Origin: Candidatus Sodalis pierantonius str. SOPE
GTDB lineage: Bacteria > Pseudomonadota > Gammaproteobacteria > Enterobacterales > Enterobacteriaceae
Reading direction: 5' to 3'
Assembly: GCF_000517405.1 (NCBI RefSeq)
Contig: NZ_CP006568.1
Location: forward strand, 3,472,001-3,536,000
DNA: 64,000 nucleotides
Shown here: in pieces, positions 45,684-54,972 of the stretch
How positions within the stretch are numbered: the stretch's first letter is position 1
Layout: each line of letters starts with the position of its first letter
Made by a program: the position numbers and the translations under genes
Notes under the pieces: model-generated
The model's input: the letters and a program-made list of their open reading frames with translations, nothing else
The model's database searches: none
What the model was told of the DNA's origin: nothing

Positions 45684-46975
45684 TGCCATAATCAAAGCGG
45701 TAATGGCCCCAGAAGGATGCGGTTTGGTTGGGGGTAACATAAGGGGTATGGCCGTCATTGCCGTCTACGGAGTCTTTAAAGCGAACGTGATTGAGAGAAT
45801 AGCCGGCAAGGGTGCTCAAACGAGGCGTGATTTGGTTATGGGCCTCAAGCTCAATTCCCTGTGAGTGCACTTTTCCCGACTGGGTATAGGTGGCGGTAAT
45901 GATATCGCGATTGGCAACGTCTTTGTGCAGTAAATCATAAACGGCGATGGTATACAGACTCGAGCTGCCCACCGGTTGATACTTCAGGCCGGCCTCATAT
46001 TGTTCGGCGGTGGTCGGTTTGAGTAAATTGCCGTCGGCGCCGGTCAGAGATGTTGGCGTGATGGCCTGGCTATAGCTGATATAGGGCGATACCCCGTTGG
46101 CAAAGGCGTACAACAGCGAAGCCCGACCGCTGATGTGATCGTCGGCGCGGCGAACCGAGGTGTCATAGCTGTGGCTGACCTGCTTGGACACAATACGATC
46201 GTAGCGGCCCGACACATCCAGGTGCCATTGATCCATGACCATTTCATCTTGCAGATAAACGCCGGTCTGGTAATAACGACGTTGATTGTTATTGTCATTA
46301 TAGTAACCGGGAATCGTCAATGCAGGATCCTGGAACAACGCGCTGCCCGCGGAGACGCCGGTGGCGGCATTCGAATAGGTCCCATAGGCGCCGCCGTCCC
46401 ACAAATCATTTTTATATTGATGATATTCCGCGTCAAGCACCAACTTATGATCAACAGCGCCGGTATTGAAATCCGCCTGCGCCCGGTTATCCATCGCAAA
46501 CGCATCCAGGGAGGAGCGCTCGCCGGTATAATAATGGCTCAGCAGATCGCTATCCCCTACCCAGCCGCCTTGATACACCTGATCAATCGAGACATTGGCA
46601 TGCGTATAACTACCGGTGGAATGTACCGACCAGGTATCGTTGAGGGTATGCGAAAAATCATAACTGTAAATTTGCTCCCGGCGCTTATATTGATCCAAAT
46701 CGCTCTCGCCGTCATAAAAGCTGCGGCTCAAACGGGAACCGTGGCGCACGCTCAAGCTACCGTCGGCCGGCACCGCGCTGTGATAGCCTCCAGACGGATC
46801 TTTTTGCAAATACGCTTTGAGCAACAAGGTGGTGTTTTCATTGAGTTGCCACAGCGGCGCAGGGGAAATCGCATAGCGTTCCTCGCGGGTATGAGAGTAT
46901 TGGGTATCGCTGCTGCGGGTCATGCCGGTTATACGAAAAGCCCATTGATCGTTAATGGCATTGGTATAGTCAAAC

Positions 46976-48291
46976 GAGCCTGTTTAGGAATTTGTGTATT
47001 TGCCTGATTTTGATATGTTCAATCCAACATCAAAAACAGGTTAATTTATGGACGAAAAACAGTTGCAGGCTCTGGCTAACGAACTGGCCAAAAATCTCAA
47101 AACCCCTGAAGATCTCAGTCACTTCGATCGGCTGCTGAAAAAAATCAGCGTCGAAGCAGCTCTCAATGCCGAAATGACCCATCACCTCGGCTACGATAAA
47201 AATCAGCCTAAACCGGGGACCAACGCCCGCAACAGCTATTCCACAAAAACCGTTACCACTGGCGATGGCCCGCTGGCGCTGCGTACTCCGCGCGATCGTG
47301 ACGGTTCCTTTGAACCGCAACTGGTGAAGAAGAACCAGACCCGGATTACCGGGATGGATAACCAGATTTTATCGTTGTACGCCAAAGGGATGACCACCCG
47401 CGAGATCGCCGCCGCGTTCAAAGAGCTGTATGGCGCCGATGTCTCGCCGGCGCTGGTCTCAAAGGTCACCGATGCGGTCATGGAGCAGGTTGTCGAATGG
47501 CAAAACCGGCCTCTGGATGCAGTCTATCCCATTGTTTATCTTGACTGTATCGTTCTAAAAGTCCGGCAGGACAGCCGCATCATCAACAAATCTGTGTTCC
47601 TGGCGCTGGGCATCAACATCGAAGGCCAGAAAGAGTTGCTAGGTATGTGGCTAGCCGAAAATGAAGGCGCAAAGTTCTGGCTGAACGTGCTGACAGAGCT
47701 GAAAAACCGCGGCCTGAACGATATCCTTATCGCCTGCGTAGACGGGCTGAAAGGTTTCCCTGACGCTATTAACGCGGTGTATCCAGAGGCGCGGCTCCAG
47801 CTGTGTATCGTGAATATGGTGCGCAACAGCCTGCGGTTCGTCTCCTGGAAGGACTACAAGGCCGTCACCCACGACCTGAAAGCTATCTATCAGGCCCCTA
47901 CGGAAGAAGCCGGCTTGCAGGCGCTGGAAGCGTTCTCCAGTGCCTGGGACATCCGCTACCCGCAAAATAAGTCGAAGCTGGCAGGCAAACTGGGTCAATC
48001 TGGCCACGTTCTTTGTCTACCCAACGGACATCCGCAAGGTGATCTACACAACCAACGCCATCGAGTCGTTAAACAGCGTGATCCGGCATGCCATCAAAAA
48101 GCGCAAGGTGTTCCCGACCGACGACGCAGTGAAAAAGGTGGTGTGGCTGGCGATACAGGCGGCCTCACAGAAATGGACAATGCCTTTGAGGGACTGGCGC
48201 ATGGCAATGAGCCGCTTTATTATCGAGTTCGGTGACCGCCTGGACGGTCACTTCTGAGAAAAGGCATTTACACAGAATCCGGTACGGGCTC
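46976..48291 (+). mobile_element. IS256-family insertion sequence, copy C
   Basis: 1316 bp with 8-bp duplication AGTCAAAC (46968-46975 and 48292-48299). Right end of the GGTACGGGCTC type. Inserted in the receptor gene, opposite in direction. Confidence 0.96.
47048..48257 (+). pseudogene. IS256-family transposase, frameshifted
   Basis: One extra A in CCGCAAAATAAG (near 47963-47966) shifts the frame after DIRYPQ. The catalytic Glu segment (TTNAIESLNSVIRH) is in the other frame, so this copy cannot supply transposase. Confidence 0.94.
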
Positions 48292-48987
48292 AGTCAAACG
48301 CGCCGCCTTGGGTATTTTGCGTGCCGCCATACAGCCGAAAATGCCCTTCTTCGCTGAATTGCGGGCGTTTGGTGGTCATATTAACCAGCCCGCCCGGCAC
48401 CGTCTGGCCATAAAGCGCGGATGAAGGGCCTTTAATCACATCCACGCGTTCCAGAAACCACGGATCCACCTGCAGGTTATTATGGCTACCGCTGTCGCTC
48501 ATGACCCGTAAACCATCAAGGAAGGTATTATCCACATCGCCACCGTGGAATCCGCGCAGCGAAATAGTATCAAAACGCGTCGCCGCACCGGCGAAATTGG
48601 TGAAAATGCCCGGGGTATAATTCAGCGCCTGATTTAAATCCATCGCGCCCTGATCGTCTATTTGCTGACGGGTAATGACGGAAATGGATTGTCCGGTGGT
48701 GATAAGGGGCTTATCGGTTTTGGTGGCGCCGGTGCTGGTCTTGGCGGTGTACCCCGCGGTGGGCGCATCGGCGCCGGCATCCGGCTGAGCGGTAACGACG
48801 ATGGTCTCTTCCGCGGCCGCCGTCAGCGGTAGGGCTAAGGCCATAGAGCAAAGGAGCATAGATGTTCTGATCCTGAAAGCGTTAGTCATTCACGTTATCT
48901 CTTTCTAAAACCGTACAGCGCCCGCGCGTGTTTCATCTTAAACGCGCGATGATGAAAGCATTCCCTGGCAATTCTGTCTTGAATACG

Positions 48988-49006
48988 GATGATAATAATT
49001 ATCTTT
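48988..49006. promoter_or_regulatory. Fur-box-like sequence upstream of the siderophore receptor
   Basis: GATGATAATAATTATCTTT resembles the Fur consensus GATAATGATAATCATTATC. It is about 100 bp upstream of the receptor start, a sensible place for iron repression. Confidence 0.6.
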
Positions 49007-49450
49007 CTGTTTATGTTTTGCAAGCATTCTATTTGCAAATGCATTAATTGTGAAAAATAGTGTTAAGGATGATGTCATTCAGCGTTGGGGATCCGATTTA
49101 ACGCGAGTTGACGTGCCGGCATTTACCTGCAATGCGAATCCCCTGTCTTTATTAAGGATTAGCGTCCCGTTTCCGGCTTATTTGAGCTCGCGACGCGAAA
49201 TAACCGCGCCGTTGGCCTGGCGGGCGAAAAATAGCGGCGGCGGAAAGCGCCCCTTAACAGCTATTCTCGTTCGCCGGCTAATACAGGTTGGCGTTAACAC
49301 AGCTAATATTCAGCCATACCGGTCTATTAACACGGCTGTTATTTTACGCCAGCAGCCATACCCTCTCCCTCTTTAGCGTTACAGGTAGGCCGCCCGCGTG
49401 GCATGATAGGTAAGGTAACGGCGCGCCGCGGCGGAGAGAGGAGCAAACCT
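49007..49450. other. no recognisable gene
   Basis: Open frames are short. The right part must contain the promoter of the HAD hydrolase gene. Confidence 0.4.
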
Positions 49451-50098
49451 GTGGCAATCAAAGCGGTATTTTTCGACGTGGGCGAAACGCTGGTCGATGA
49501 AAGCCGGGAATGGGCGGAATGGGCCGATTTTCTCGGGCTCTCCCGGTTGACATTTTTCGCCGCTCTGGGCGCCGTCATCGCTCGAGGCGAACATCATCGT
49601 CGGGTATTCCGCCTGGTGCGGCCGGACAGTGATTTTCAGCAGTTGCAGCAGCAGCGCGAACAGGCCGGCAAATCTTACCGTTTGCGCGCGACGGATCTTT
49701 ATCCGGACGCCGTACCCTGTCTGAGGCGTTTGCGCCAGGCCGGTATACTGGTGGGTATTGCGGGTAATCAACCCCAGGCGGTGGAACAGACGCTGCGCCT
49801 GGCGGGAGTGCCGGCGGATATCATTCGCTCTTCGGCATCCTGGGGGGTGGAAAAACCTGATCCACGCTTTTTCCAGCGGATCCTTGCCGCGACGCCGGGC
49901 CTTAAACCGACCGAGGTCGCCTACGTGGGCGACAGACTGGATAATGATGTGCTCCCCACCCGCCAGGCGGGAATGCTGGCGGTATTTTTACGTCGCGGAC
50001 CCTGGGCGCTACTGCAAGACGACGCCAGGCTCGGGACGCCTGGGATCGCCCTTGACGATCTTCACGCGTTACCCGCTATCCTCTGCCGGCAGCCATAG
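49451..50098 (+). CDS. HAD-superfamily phosphatase
   Basis: The 215-residue product has all four HAD motifs: I AVFFDVGETLVDE (nucleophile Asp), II GIAGNQ, III VEKPDPRFF (Lys), IV YVGDRLDNDVLP (acidic pair). A helical cap lies between I and II (residues 20-90). I chose GTG at 49451 because GAGAGGAG lies 7 bases before it and it places motif I near the N terminus; an ATG at 49403 is also in frame. Phosphoglycolate-phosphatase-like; substrate not predictable. Intact. Confidence 0.8.
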   Translation: MAIKAVFFDVGETLVDESREWAEWADFLGLSRLTFFAALGAVIARGEHHRRVFRLVRPDSDFQQLQQQREQAGKSYRLRATDLYPDAVPCLRRLRQAGILVGIAGNQPQAVEQTLRLAGVPADIIRSSASWGVEKPDPRFFQRILAATPGLKPTEVAYVGDRLDNDVLPTRQAGMLAVFLRRGPWALLQDDARLGTPGIALDDLHALPAILCRQP

Positions 50099-50276
50099 AG
50101 ATAACCTGAACGCCATCGTAAACGAAGCATCTCGGCGCAAAGTCGTTTACACTCTTCACCTACCGTGCCCGCACCCGTGATGGCGCGAACGGGTACCGAT
50201 AAGCGGTTACAAAGCTGCCGCCCAGGGCGGTTCTCCGCCGCATTCATTTACTCCTATCCCTGGTTAACGGTATTAC

Positions 50277-51306
50277 ATGGCAAAAACGCCCTTTTCCCCC
50301 GCCGCGCCCGGTGTTCCCCGTTTATTGGCGCGTGAATGTCTGGCGGGTATTGTCACCGCGCTCGCGCTGGTGCCGGAGGTGATCTCCTTTTCGGTCGTCA
50401 TCGCCGGCGTCGACCCCAAAGTCAGCCTTGTGGCATCGATTGTGCTGTGTCTGGTGACCTCGCTGCTCGGCGGGCGCCGCGCCATGGTCACCGCCGCCGC
50501 CGGCTCGGTGGCGCTGGTTATCGGCCCGATGGTGCATGTCCACGGCGTGGCGTATATTTTACCAACGGTGCTTTTGGCTGGCAGCGTGCAGATCCTGTTT
50601 GGCCTGGCGGGTCTGGCGCGCATGATGCGTTATATCCCGCGCTCGGTAATGGTGGGCTTTGTCAACGCTTTGGGCATCCTGATTTTTGTCGCTCAGGTGC
50701 CGCACCTGCTGCATCACGCCTGGCAGGTTTGGCTTCTGTTTGCGCTGACGGGGGTGATCATGTTCGCATGGCCGCGCCTGACATCCGCCCTGCCTTCGTC
50801 GCTGGTGGCAATCGTTGACGTGACCGTCATCGCGGTCTGGGGCGGCTGGCCGGTACCGACCGTCGGGGACGCAGGCCCCATGATGGCCGGACTGCCCGGC
50901 TTAACCGAGTGGCGCGTGCCGTTAACCCGGATTATCTGGCCCACGGCCCTCAGCGTGGCGTTTGTTGGCCTGCTGGAATCGCTGCTGACGGCCAAGCTGG
51001 TGGATAGTTGACCGACAGCCACTCGAGCAAGCGCCGCGAGTCATGGGCGCTTGGGGTGGCCAATCTCTGCGCCGGCGTATATGGCGGGATCGCCGGCTGC
51101 GCGATGATAGGACAGACCCTTGTCAACATACAACTGGGACAAGCGCGCACCCGCCTTTTCACCTTCACGGCGGCGCTGATGTTGCTGTTGTTGGTGACCG
51201 CGTTAAGCGGCGTGATGGCGCGTATTCCGATGGTGGTACTGACGACGGTGATGATGATTGTGGCGGTCAAAACCGTCAACTGGCACAGCGTTAACCCGGG
51301 CACGCT
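50277..51306 (+). pseudogene. SulP-family anion transporter, frameshifted and 3'-truncated
   Basis: SulP proteins are inner-membrane anion transporters with many spans. LAGIVTALALVPEVISFSVV, GPMVHVHGVAYILP and ARMMRYIPRSVMVGFVNALG are typical. A 1-bp loss near 51010 (GTGGATAGTTGACC) shifts LTAKLVD to the frame of LTDSHSSKRRESWALGVANL, CAGVYGGIAGCAMIGQTLVN. The gene ends abruptly after SVNPGTL, where the Mu-like prophage left end begins; the rest of the transporter is not in the window. Confidence 0.88.
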
Positions 51307-51456
51307 TGTGGGGTGGCAATCATTTCTGGACTCTCAAGGGGAACGATGGACTAGCCGAAAGCCCTTTATTGACGCGGCTTACAGCGATTTTAAGGATTCT
51401 GGACTCGGCGCAAAAAAATGAGCGGGAAATGAGTTTTTTGCACTATATTCTGGACT
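51307..51456. other. left end of a Mu-like prophage with three transposase-site repeats
   Basis: TTCTGGACT occurs at 51324-51332, 51397-51405 and 51448-51456, all in the same orientation, and the sequence starts with TGTGGGG at 51307 exactly where SulP similarity stops. Mu has three MuA sites (L1-L3) in its left end and starts with TG. The phage repressor gene ends less than 100 bp further in, on the opposite strand. Confidence 0.65.
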
Positions 51457-51786
51457 AAATTGGTCGTGGTTTGAGTAAATTTGAAAGCCGTTTAAACAGT
51501 TCTTGATTAACGATTTTATTGCAAAATATACACAATATACTTATATTTTATCTAAACGGCCCTTTTGCTATAGCTTGCTAGGATTTCTTTCCCTGCCTCA
51601 TTGTTGCCATCAAAACCACACCCTCTACTGTTTGCATCGTTCAAAGCAGCCTGTTCCTCATCTTTTGGATAATGCTTACCCAGTACTTTGTCCTTGATTA
51701 CACGGTCGAGCGGCTTTGTTGAATAAATCGAACTTTTAGGTGACTGGCGGCTCTGATCACTACATTCGTTTCAACATCAGGTCCCC

Positions 51787-52710
51787 ATGGCAAAGCAAAA
51801 GTTTAAAATCACCAACTGGCCCGCATATAACAATGCGCTCAGGCAGCGGGGGGACCTGACAGTATGGCTTGATGAGTCAGCCATTGCTGCATGGACTGAG
51901 AGTACACCACCTGAACATCGTGGCCGGCCGCTTCACTACACCGATATGGCCATTACCACGGTTCTGATGATAAAGCGCGTGTTTAACCTTTCGCTCCGGG
52001 CGTTACAGGGTTTCGTTGACTCGATTTTTAAACTGATGGGGCTGTCGCTGCGCTGCCCAGATTACTCTCTGGTCAGCCGGCGAGCAAAAACCGTCGACAT
52101 CAGCATAAAAACGCAAACCCGCGGCGAAATCTCACACCTGGTCATCGATGGCACCGGCCTGAAAGTCTTCGGCGAAGGCGAATGGAAAGTCAGGCAGCAT
52201 AGGGCTGAGAGACGCAGAGTATGGCGCAAGCTTCATCTGGCAGTAGATAGCGTGACACATGAAATTATCTGTGCCGATTTATCGCTAAGCGGTACGACAG
52301 ATGCGCAGGCGCTGCCCGGGCTGATTAACCAAACCCACCGGAAAATCAGGGAAGCGTCGGCTGACAGTGCTTACGATACGCGTTACTGTCATGATGCTCT
52401 GCTGAGGAAAAAAATAAAGCCGCTTATCCCACCGCGAAGTGGTGCACAATATTGGCCAGCTCGATACCATGAGCGTAACCATGCGGTGGCAAATCAGCAT
52501 CTGAGGGGCAATAACGATACCTGGAAAAAGAAAGTAGGTTATCACCGGCGTTCACTGGCTGAAACGGCCATGTTCCGGTTTAAAACACTTCTGGGTGGTC
52601 ATCTGAGTCTGCATGACTATGACGCGCAGGTAGGTGAGGCAATGGCAATGGTTAAAGCACTTAACCGGATCACACTGTTAGGAATGCCAAACAGCGTCCG
52701 CATCATGTAA
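51787..52710 (+). CDS. IS903-group transposase, intact
   Basis: 307 residues, complete. Copy-specific changes: KTQTRGEIS, RQHRAERRR and HLRGNNDTW. The gene is intact but the right terminal repeat is separated by the IS256 copy. Confidence 0.94.
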   Translation: MAKQKFKITNWPAYNNALRQRGDLTVWLDESAIAAWTESTPPEHRGRPLHYTDMAITTVLMIKRVFNLSLRALQGFVDSIFKLMGLSLRCPDYSLVSRRAKTVDISIKTQTRGEISHLVIDGTGLKVFGEGEWKVRQHRAERRRVWRKLHLAVDSVTHEIICADLSLSGTTDAQALPGLINQTHRKIREASADSAYDTRYCHDALLRKKIKPLIPPRSGAQYWPARYHERNHAVANQHLRGNNDTWKKKVGYHRRSLAETAMFRFKTLLGGHLSLHDYDAQVGEAMAMVKALNRITLLGMPNSVRIM

Positions 52711-52747
52711 CAATCGCCCTGATAGGGAGGAAGTCGTCACAAATTTC

Positions 52748-54062
52748 GAGCCTGTTTAGAAATTTGTGTATTTGCCTGATTTTGATATGTTCAATCCAAC
52801 ATCAAAAACAGGTTAATTTATGGACGAAAAACAGTTGCAGGCTCTGGCTAACGAACTGGCCAAAAATCTCAAAACCCCTGAAGATCTCAGTCACTTCGAT
52901 CGGCTGCTGAAAAAAATCAGCGTCGAAGCAGCTCTCAATGCCGAAATGACCCATCACCTCGGCTACGATAAAAATCAGCCTAAACCGGGGACCAACGCCC
53001 GCAACGGCTATTCCACAAAAACCGTTACCACTGGCGATGGCCCGCTGGCGCTGCGTACTCCGCGCGATCGTGACGGTTCCTTTGAACCGCAACTGGTGAA
53101 GAAGAACCAGACCCGGATTACCGGGATGGATAACCAGATTTTATCGTTGTACGCCAAAGGGATGACCACCCGCGAGATCGCCGCCGCGTTCAAAGAGCTG
53201 TATGACGCCGATGTCTCGCCGGCGCTGGTCTCAAAGGTCACCGATGCGGTCATGGAGCAGGTTGTCGAATGGCAAAACCGGCCTCTGGATGCAGTCTATC
53301 CCATTGTTTATCTTGACTGTATCGTTCTAAAAGTCCGGCAGGACAGCCGCATCATCAACAAATCTGTGTTCCTGGCGCTGGGCATCAACATCGAAGGCCA
53401 GAAAGAGTTGCTAGGTATGTGGCTGGCCGAAAATGAAGGCGCAAAGTTCTGGCTGAACGTGCTGACAGAGCTGAAAAACCGCGGCCTGAACGATATCCTT
53501 ATCGCCTGCGTAGACGGGCTGAAAGGTTTCCCTGACGCTATTAACGCGGTGTATCCGGAGGCGCGGCTCCAGCTGTGTATCGTACATATGGTGCGCAACA
53601 GCCTGCGGTTCGTCTCCTGGAAGGACTACAAGGCCGTCACCCGCGACCTGAAAGCTATCTATCAGGCCCCTACGGAAGAAGCCGGCTTGCAGGCGCTGGA
53701 AGCGTTCTCCAGTGCCTGGGACATCCGCTACCCGCAAATAAGTCGAAGCTGGCAGGCAAACTGGGCCAATCTGGCCACGTTCTTTGCCTACCCAACGGAC
53801 ATCCGCAAGGTGATCTACACGACCAACGCCATCGAGTCGTTAAACAGCGTGATCCGGCATGCCATCAAAAAGCGCAAGGTGTTCCCGACCGACGACGCAG
53901 TGAAAAAGGTGGTGTGGCTGGCGATACAGGCGGCCTCACAGAAATGGACAATGCCTTTGAGGGACTGGCGCATGGCAATGAGCCGCTTTATTATCGAGTT
54001 CGGTGACCGCCTGGACGGTCACTTCTGAGAAAAGGCATTTACACAGAATCGTGTACAGGGTC
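52748..54062 (+). mobile_element. IS256-family insertion sequence, copy D
   Basis: 1315 bp with 8-bp duplication CAAATTTC (52740-52747 and 54063-54070). Right end of the GTGTACAGGGTC type, like copy A. Confidence 0.97.
52820..54028 (+). CDS. IS256-family transposase, intact
   Basis: 402 residues, complete, with the three catalytic residues (LDCIVL, CVDGLKGF, NAIESLNS). Reads as the consensus form of the copies in this window. Confidence 0.96.
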   Translation: MDEKQLQALANELAKNLKTPEDLSHFDRLLKKISVEAALNAEMTHHLGYDKNQPKPGTNARNGYSTKTVTTGDGPLALRTPRDRDGSFEPQLVKKNQTRITGMDNQILSLYAKGMTTREIAAAFKELYDADVSPALVSKVTDAVMEQVVEWQNRPLDAVYPIVYLDCIVLKVRQDSRIINKSVFLALGINIEGQKELLGMWLAENEGAKFWLNVLTELKNRGLNDILIACVDGLKGFPDAINAVYPEARLQLCIVHMVRNSLRFVSWKDYKAVTRDLKAIYQAPTEEAGLQALEAFSSAWDIRYPQISRSWQANWANLATFFAYPTDIRKVIYTTNAIESLNSVIRHAIKKRKVFPTDDAVKKVVWLAIQAASQKWTMPLRDWRMAMSRFIIEFGDRLDGHF

Positions 54063-54479
54063 CAAATTTCGGATTTATTCAACAAAGCGCGGTCGAGCTT
54101 CAGAAGCTCTATATTCTCCTCATCAAGTAAATAGAGCACTGTCTCAGCACCTTTCCGCAGCAGTACATCTGCAAGCCTCTCTCTTTCACAATCAGTTAAG
54201 GCACTTAAAACAGCCCAAAGTCTGTTCGTACTGTCTTGAACCGAGCGTTGTTCTTCTGAACCCAACTTTTGGTCTAAGTTTGGGTTGTCTCCTGTGCCAT
54301 GAAGAATCCAGTCAATAGACACTCTTTCGCTTTTTGATATCTTTTCAAGCACCTCATACCTAGGTTTAGAATTTTTCCTTTTGAAATAATTGCGGATTGT
54401 TTCTGAATTAACCCCCCAATCCTCCGCTGATTTTCGCACAGATCGCTCACCTATTAAAAGCTTAATTCTGCCTGCAACA

Positions 54480-54649
54480 GGTTCTTTTCCTATTTGAACA
54501 AAAGTACCTAAAGGTTCTTTTGTTGTTGTCTGGTTTTTTTATTTAATACCATGATTTTTAATCAAAAAAATCTTAAAACGCCGCAGCAATCATTTGACCC
54601 ATAGCAGCAATCATTTGACCCATAAAAGAACCTTGACTTTGGTTCTTTT
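54480..54649. promoter_or_regulatory. phage operator region between repressor and ner
   Basis: GGTTCTTTT occurs at 54480-54488, 54513-54521 and 54641-54649, and its complement AAAAGAACC at 54624-54632. The last two form a 26-bp inverted repeat with an 8-bp spacer. A 21-bp unit is perfectly duplicated in tandem at 54583-54624. The layout (divergent repressor and ner) fits Mu-type immunity operators. Confidence 0.7.
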
Positions 54650-54720
54650 ATGGGCATATTTAACTTATGCAGATAACCCCTCGGTTATCCCGGCGGTTAA
54701 CTTTTTAGGATAGATGAATG

Positions 54721-54970
54721 ATGAGTCAAAAAGAAGATCTGTGTGTCGATTGGCACCCTGAAATCATCAAGGCGGAAATCCATAGAGAGAGGACTATCGC
54801 TCCGCGCGCTTTCACTGGAGGCGGGGTACAGTAAAGACTCACTTAAAACCGTTTTGCGTACACCATGTAGACCGTATCAGCAAATTATTGCTAATGCGCT
54901 GGGGGTAGAGCCGGAAGTGATCTGGCCGAGCCGTTACAGAACGGTAAGCTATATCCGCAAGGTGTCCTGA
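54721..54970 (+). pseudogene. Ner-like transcriptional regulator, frameshifted
   Basis: Mu Ner turns down early phage transcription. The first frame gives MSQKEDLCVDWHPEIIKAEI, the other gives GLSLRALSLEAGYSKDSLKT and QQIIANALGVEPEVIWPSRY, both matching Ner/Nlp. The frames join at a GAGAGAGG run near 54783-54790, where one extra base would explain the break. Confidence 0.85.
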
Positions 54971-54972
54971 TC

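Larger units (their letters stand above)
45426..48889 (-). pseudogene. TonB-dependent siderophore receptor (FoxA/FhuA-like), interrupted and frameshifted
   Basis: A signal peptide (MTNAFRIRTSMLLCSMALAL, then PLTAAAEE) and TonB box (ETIVVTAQ) start at 48889, followed by the plug domain (NYTPGIFTNFAGAATRFDTI, SALYGQTVPGGLVNMTTKRP). An IS256 copy cuts it at YGGTQNTQGGAFD. The barrel continues to GVRYIGKR, then a shift near 45640 moves the last strands (VNANNLTDRDYVAACYG to VGYDF) into another frame. The family takes up ferrioxamine or similar hydroxamate siderophores. A Fur-like box lies upstream. Confidence 0.9.
51712..54089 (+). mobile_element. IS903-group insertion sequence, copy 9, carrying an IS256 copy
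   Basis: 9-bp duplication CGGTCGAGC at 51703-51711 and 54090-54098. Without the IS256 copy the element is 1055 bp. The IS256 copy entered only 27 bp from the right end. Confidence 0.96.
51552..54439 (-). pseudogene. phage repressor (HTH, Mu-like immunity region), interrupted by nested IS copies
   Basis: The N terminus has an HTH (RKSAEDWGVNSETIRNYFKR), then VSIDWILHGTGDNPN, the pattern of CI/Mu-type repressors. The frame runs to LLDEENIELLKLD, where an IS903-group copy enters; beyond it the gene ends RVIKDKVLGKHYPKDEEQ and SKRAV, stop at 51552. The frame is open upstream of 54439 to about 54526 without ATG; GTG at 54437 or another alternative start must be used. Excision of the IS would restore about 180 residues. 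Loss of the repressor would be harmful only if the phage were functional. Confidence 0.8.

Noticed and set aside
46135..47007. 290-codon open frame antisense to the siderophore receptor
   Set aside because: Composition (Ile/Ala/Gly rich, no motif) is that of a codon shadow; the receptor reads clearly on the other strand.
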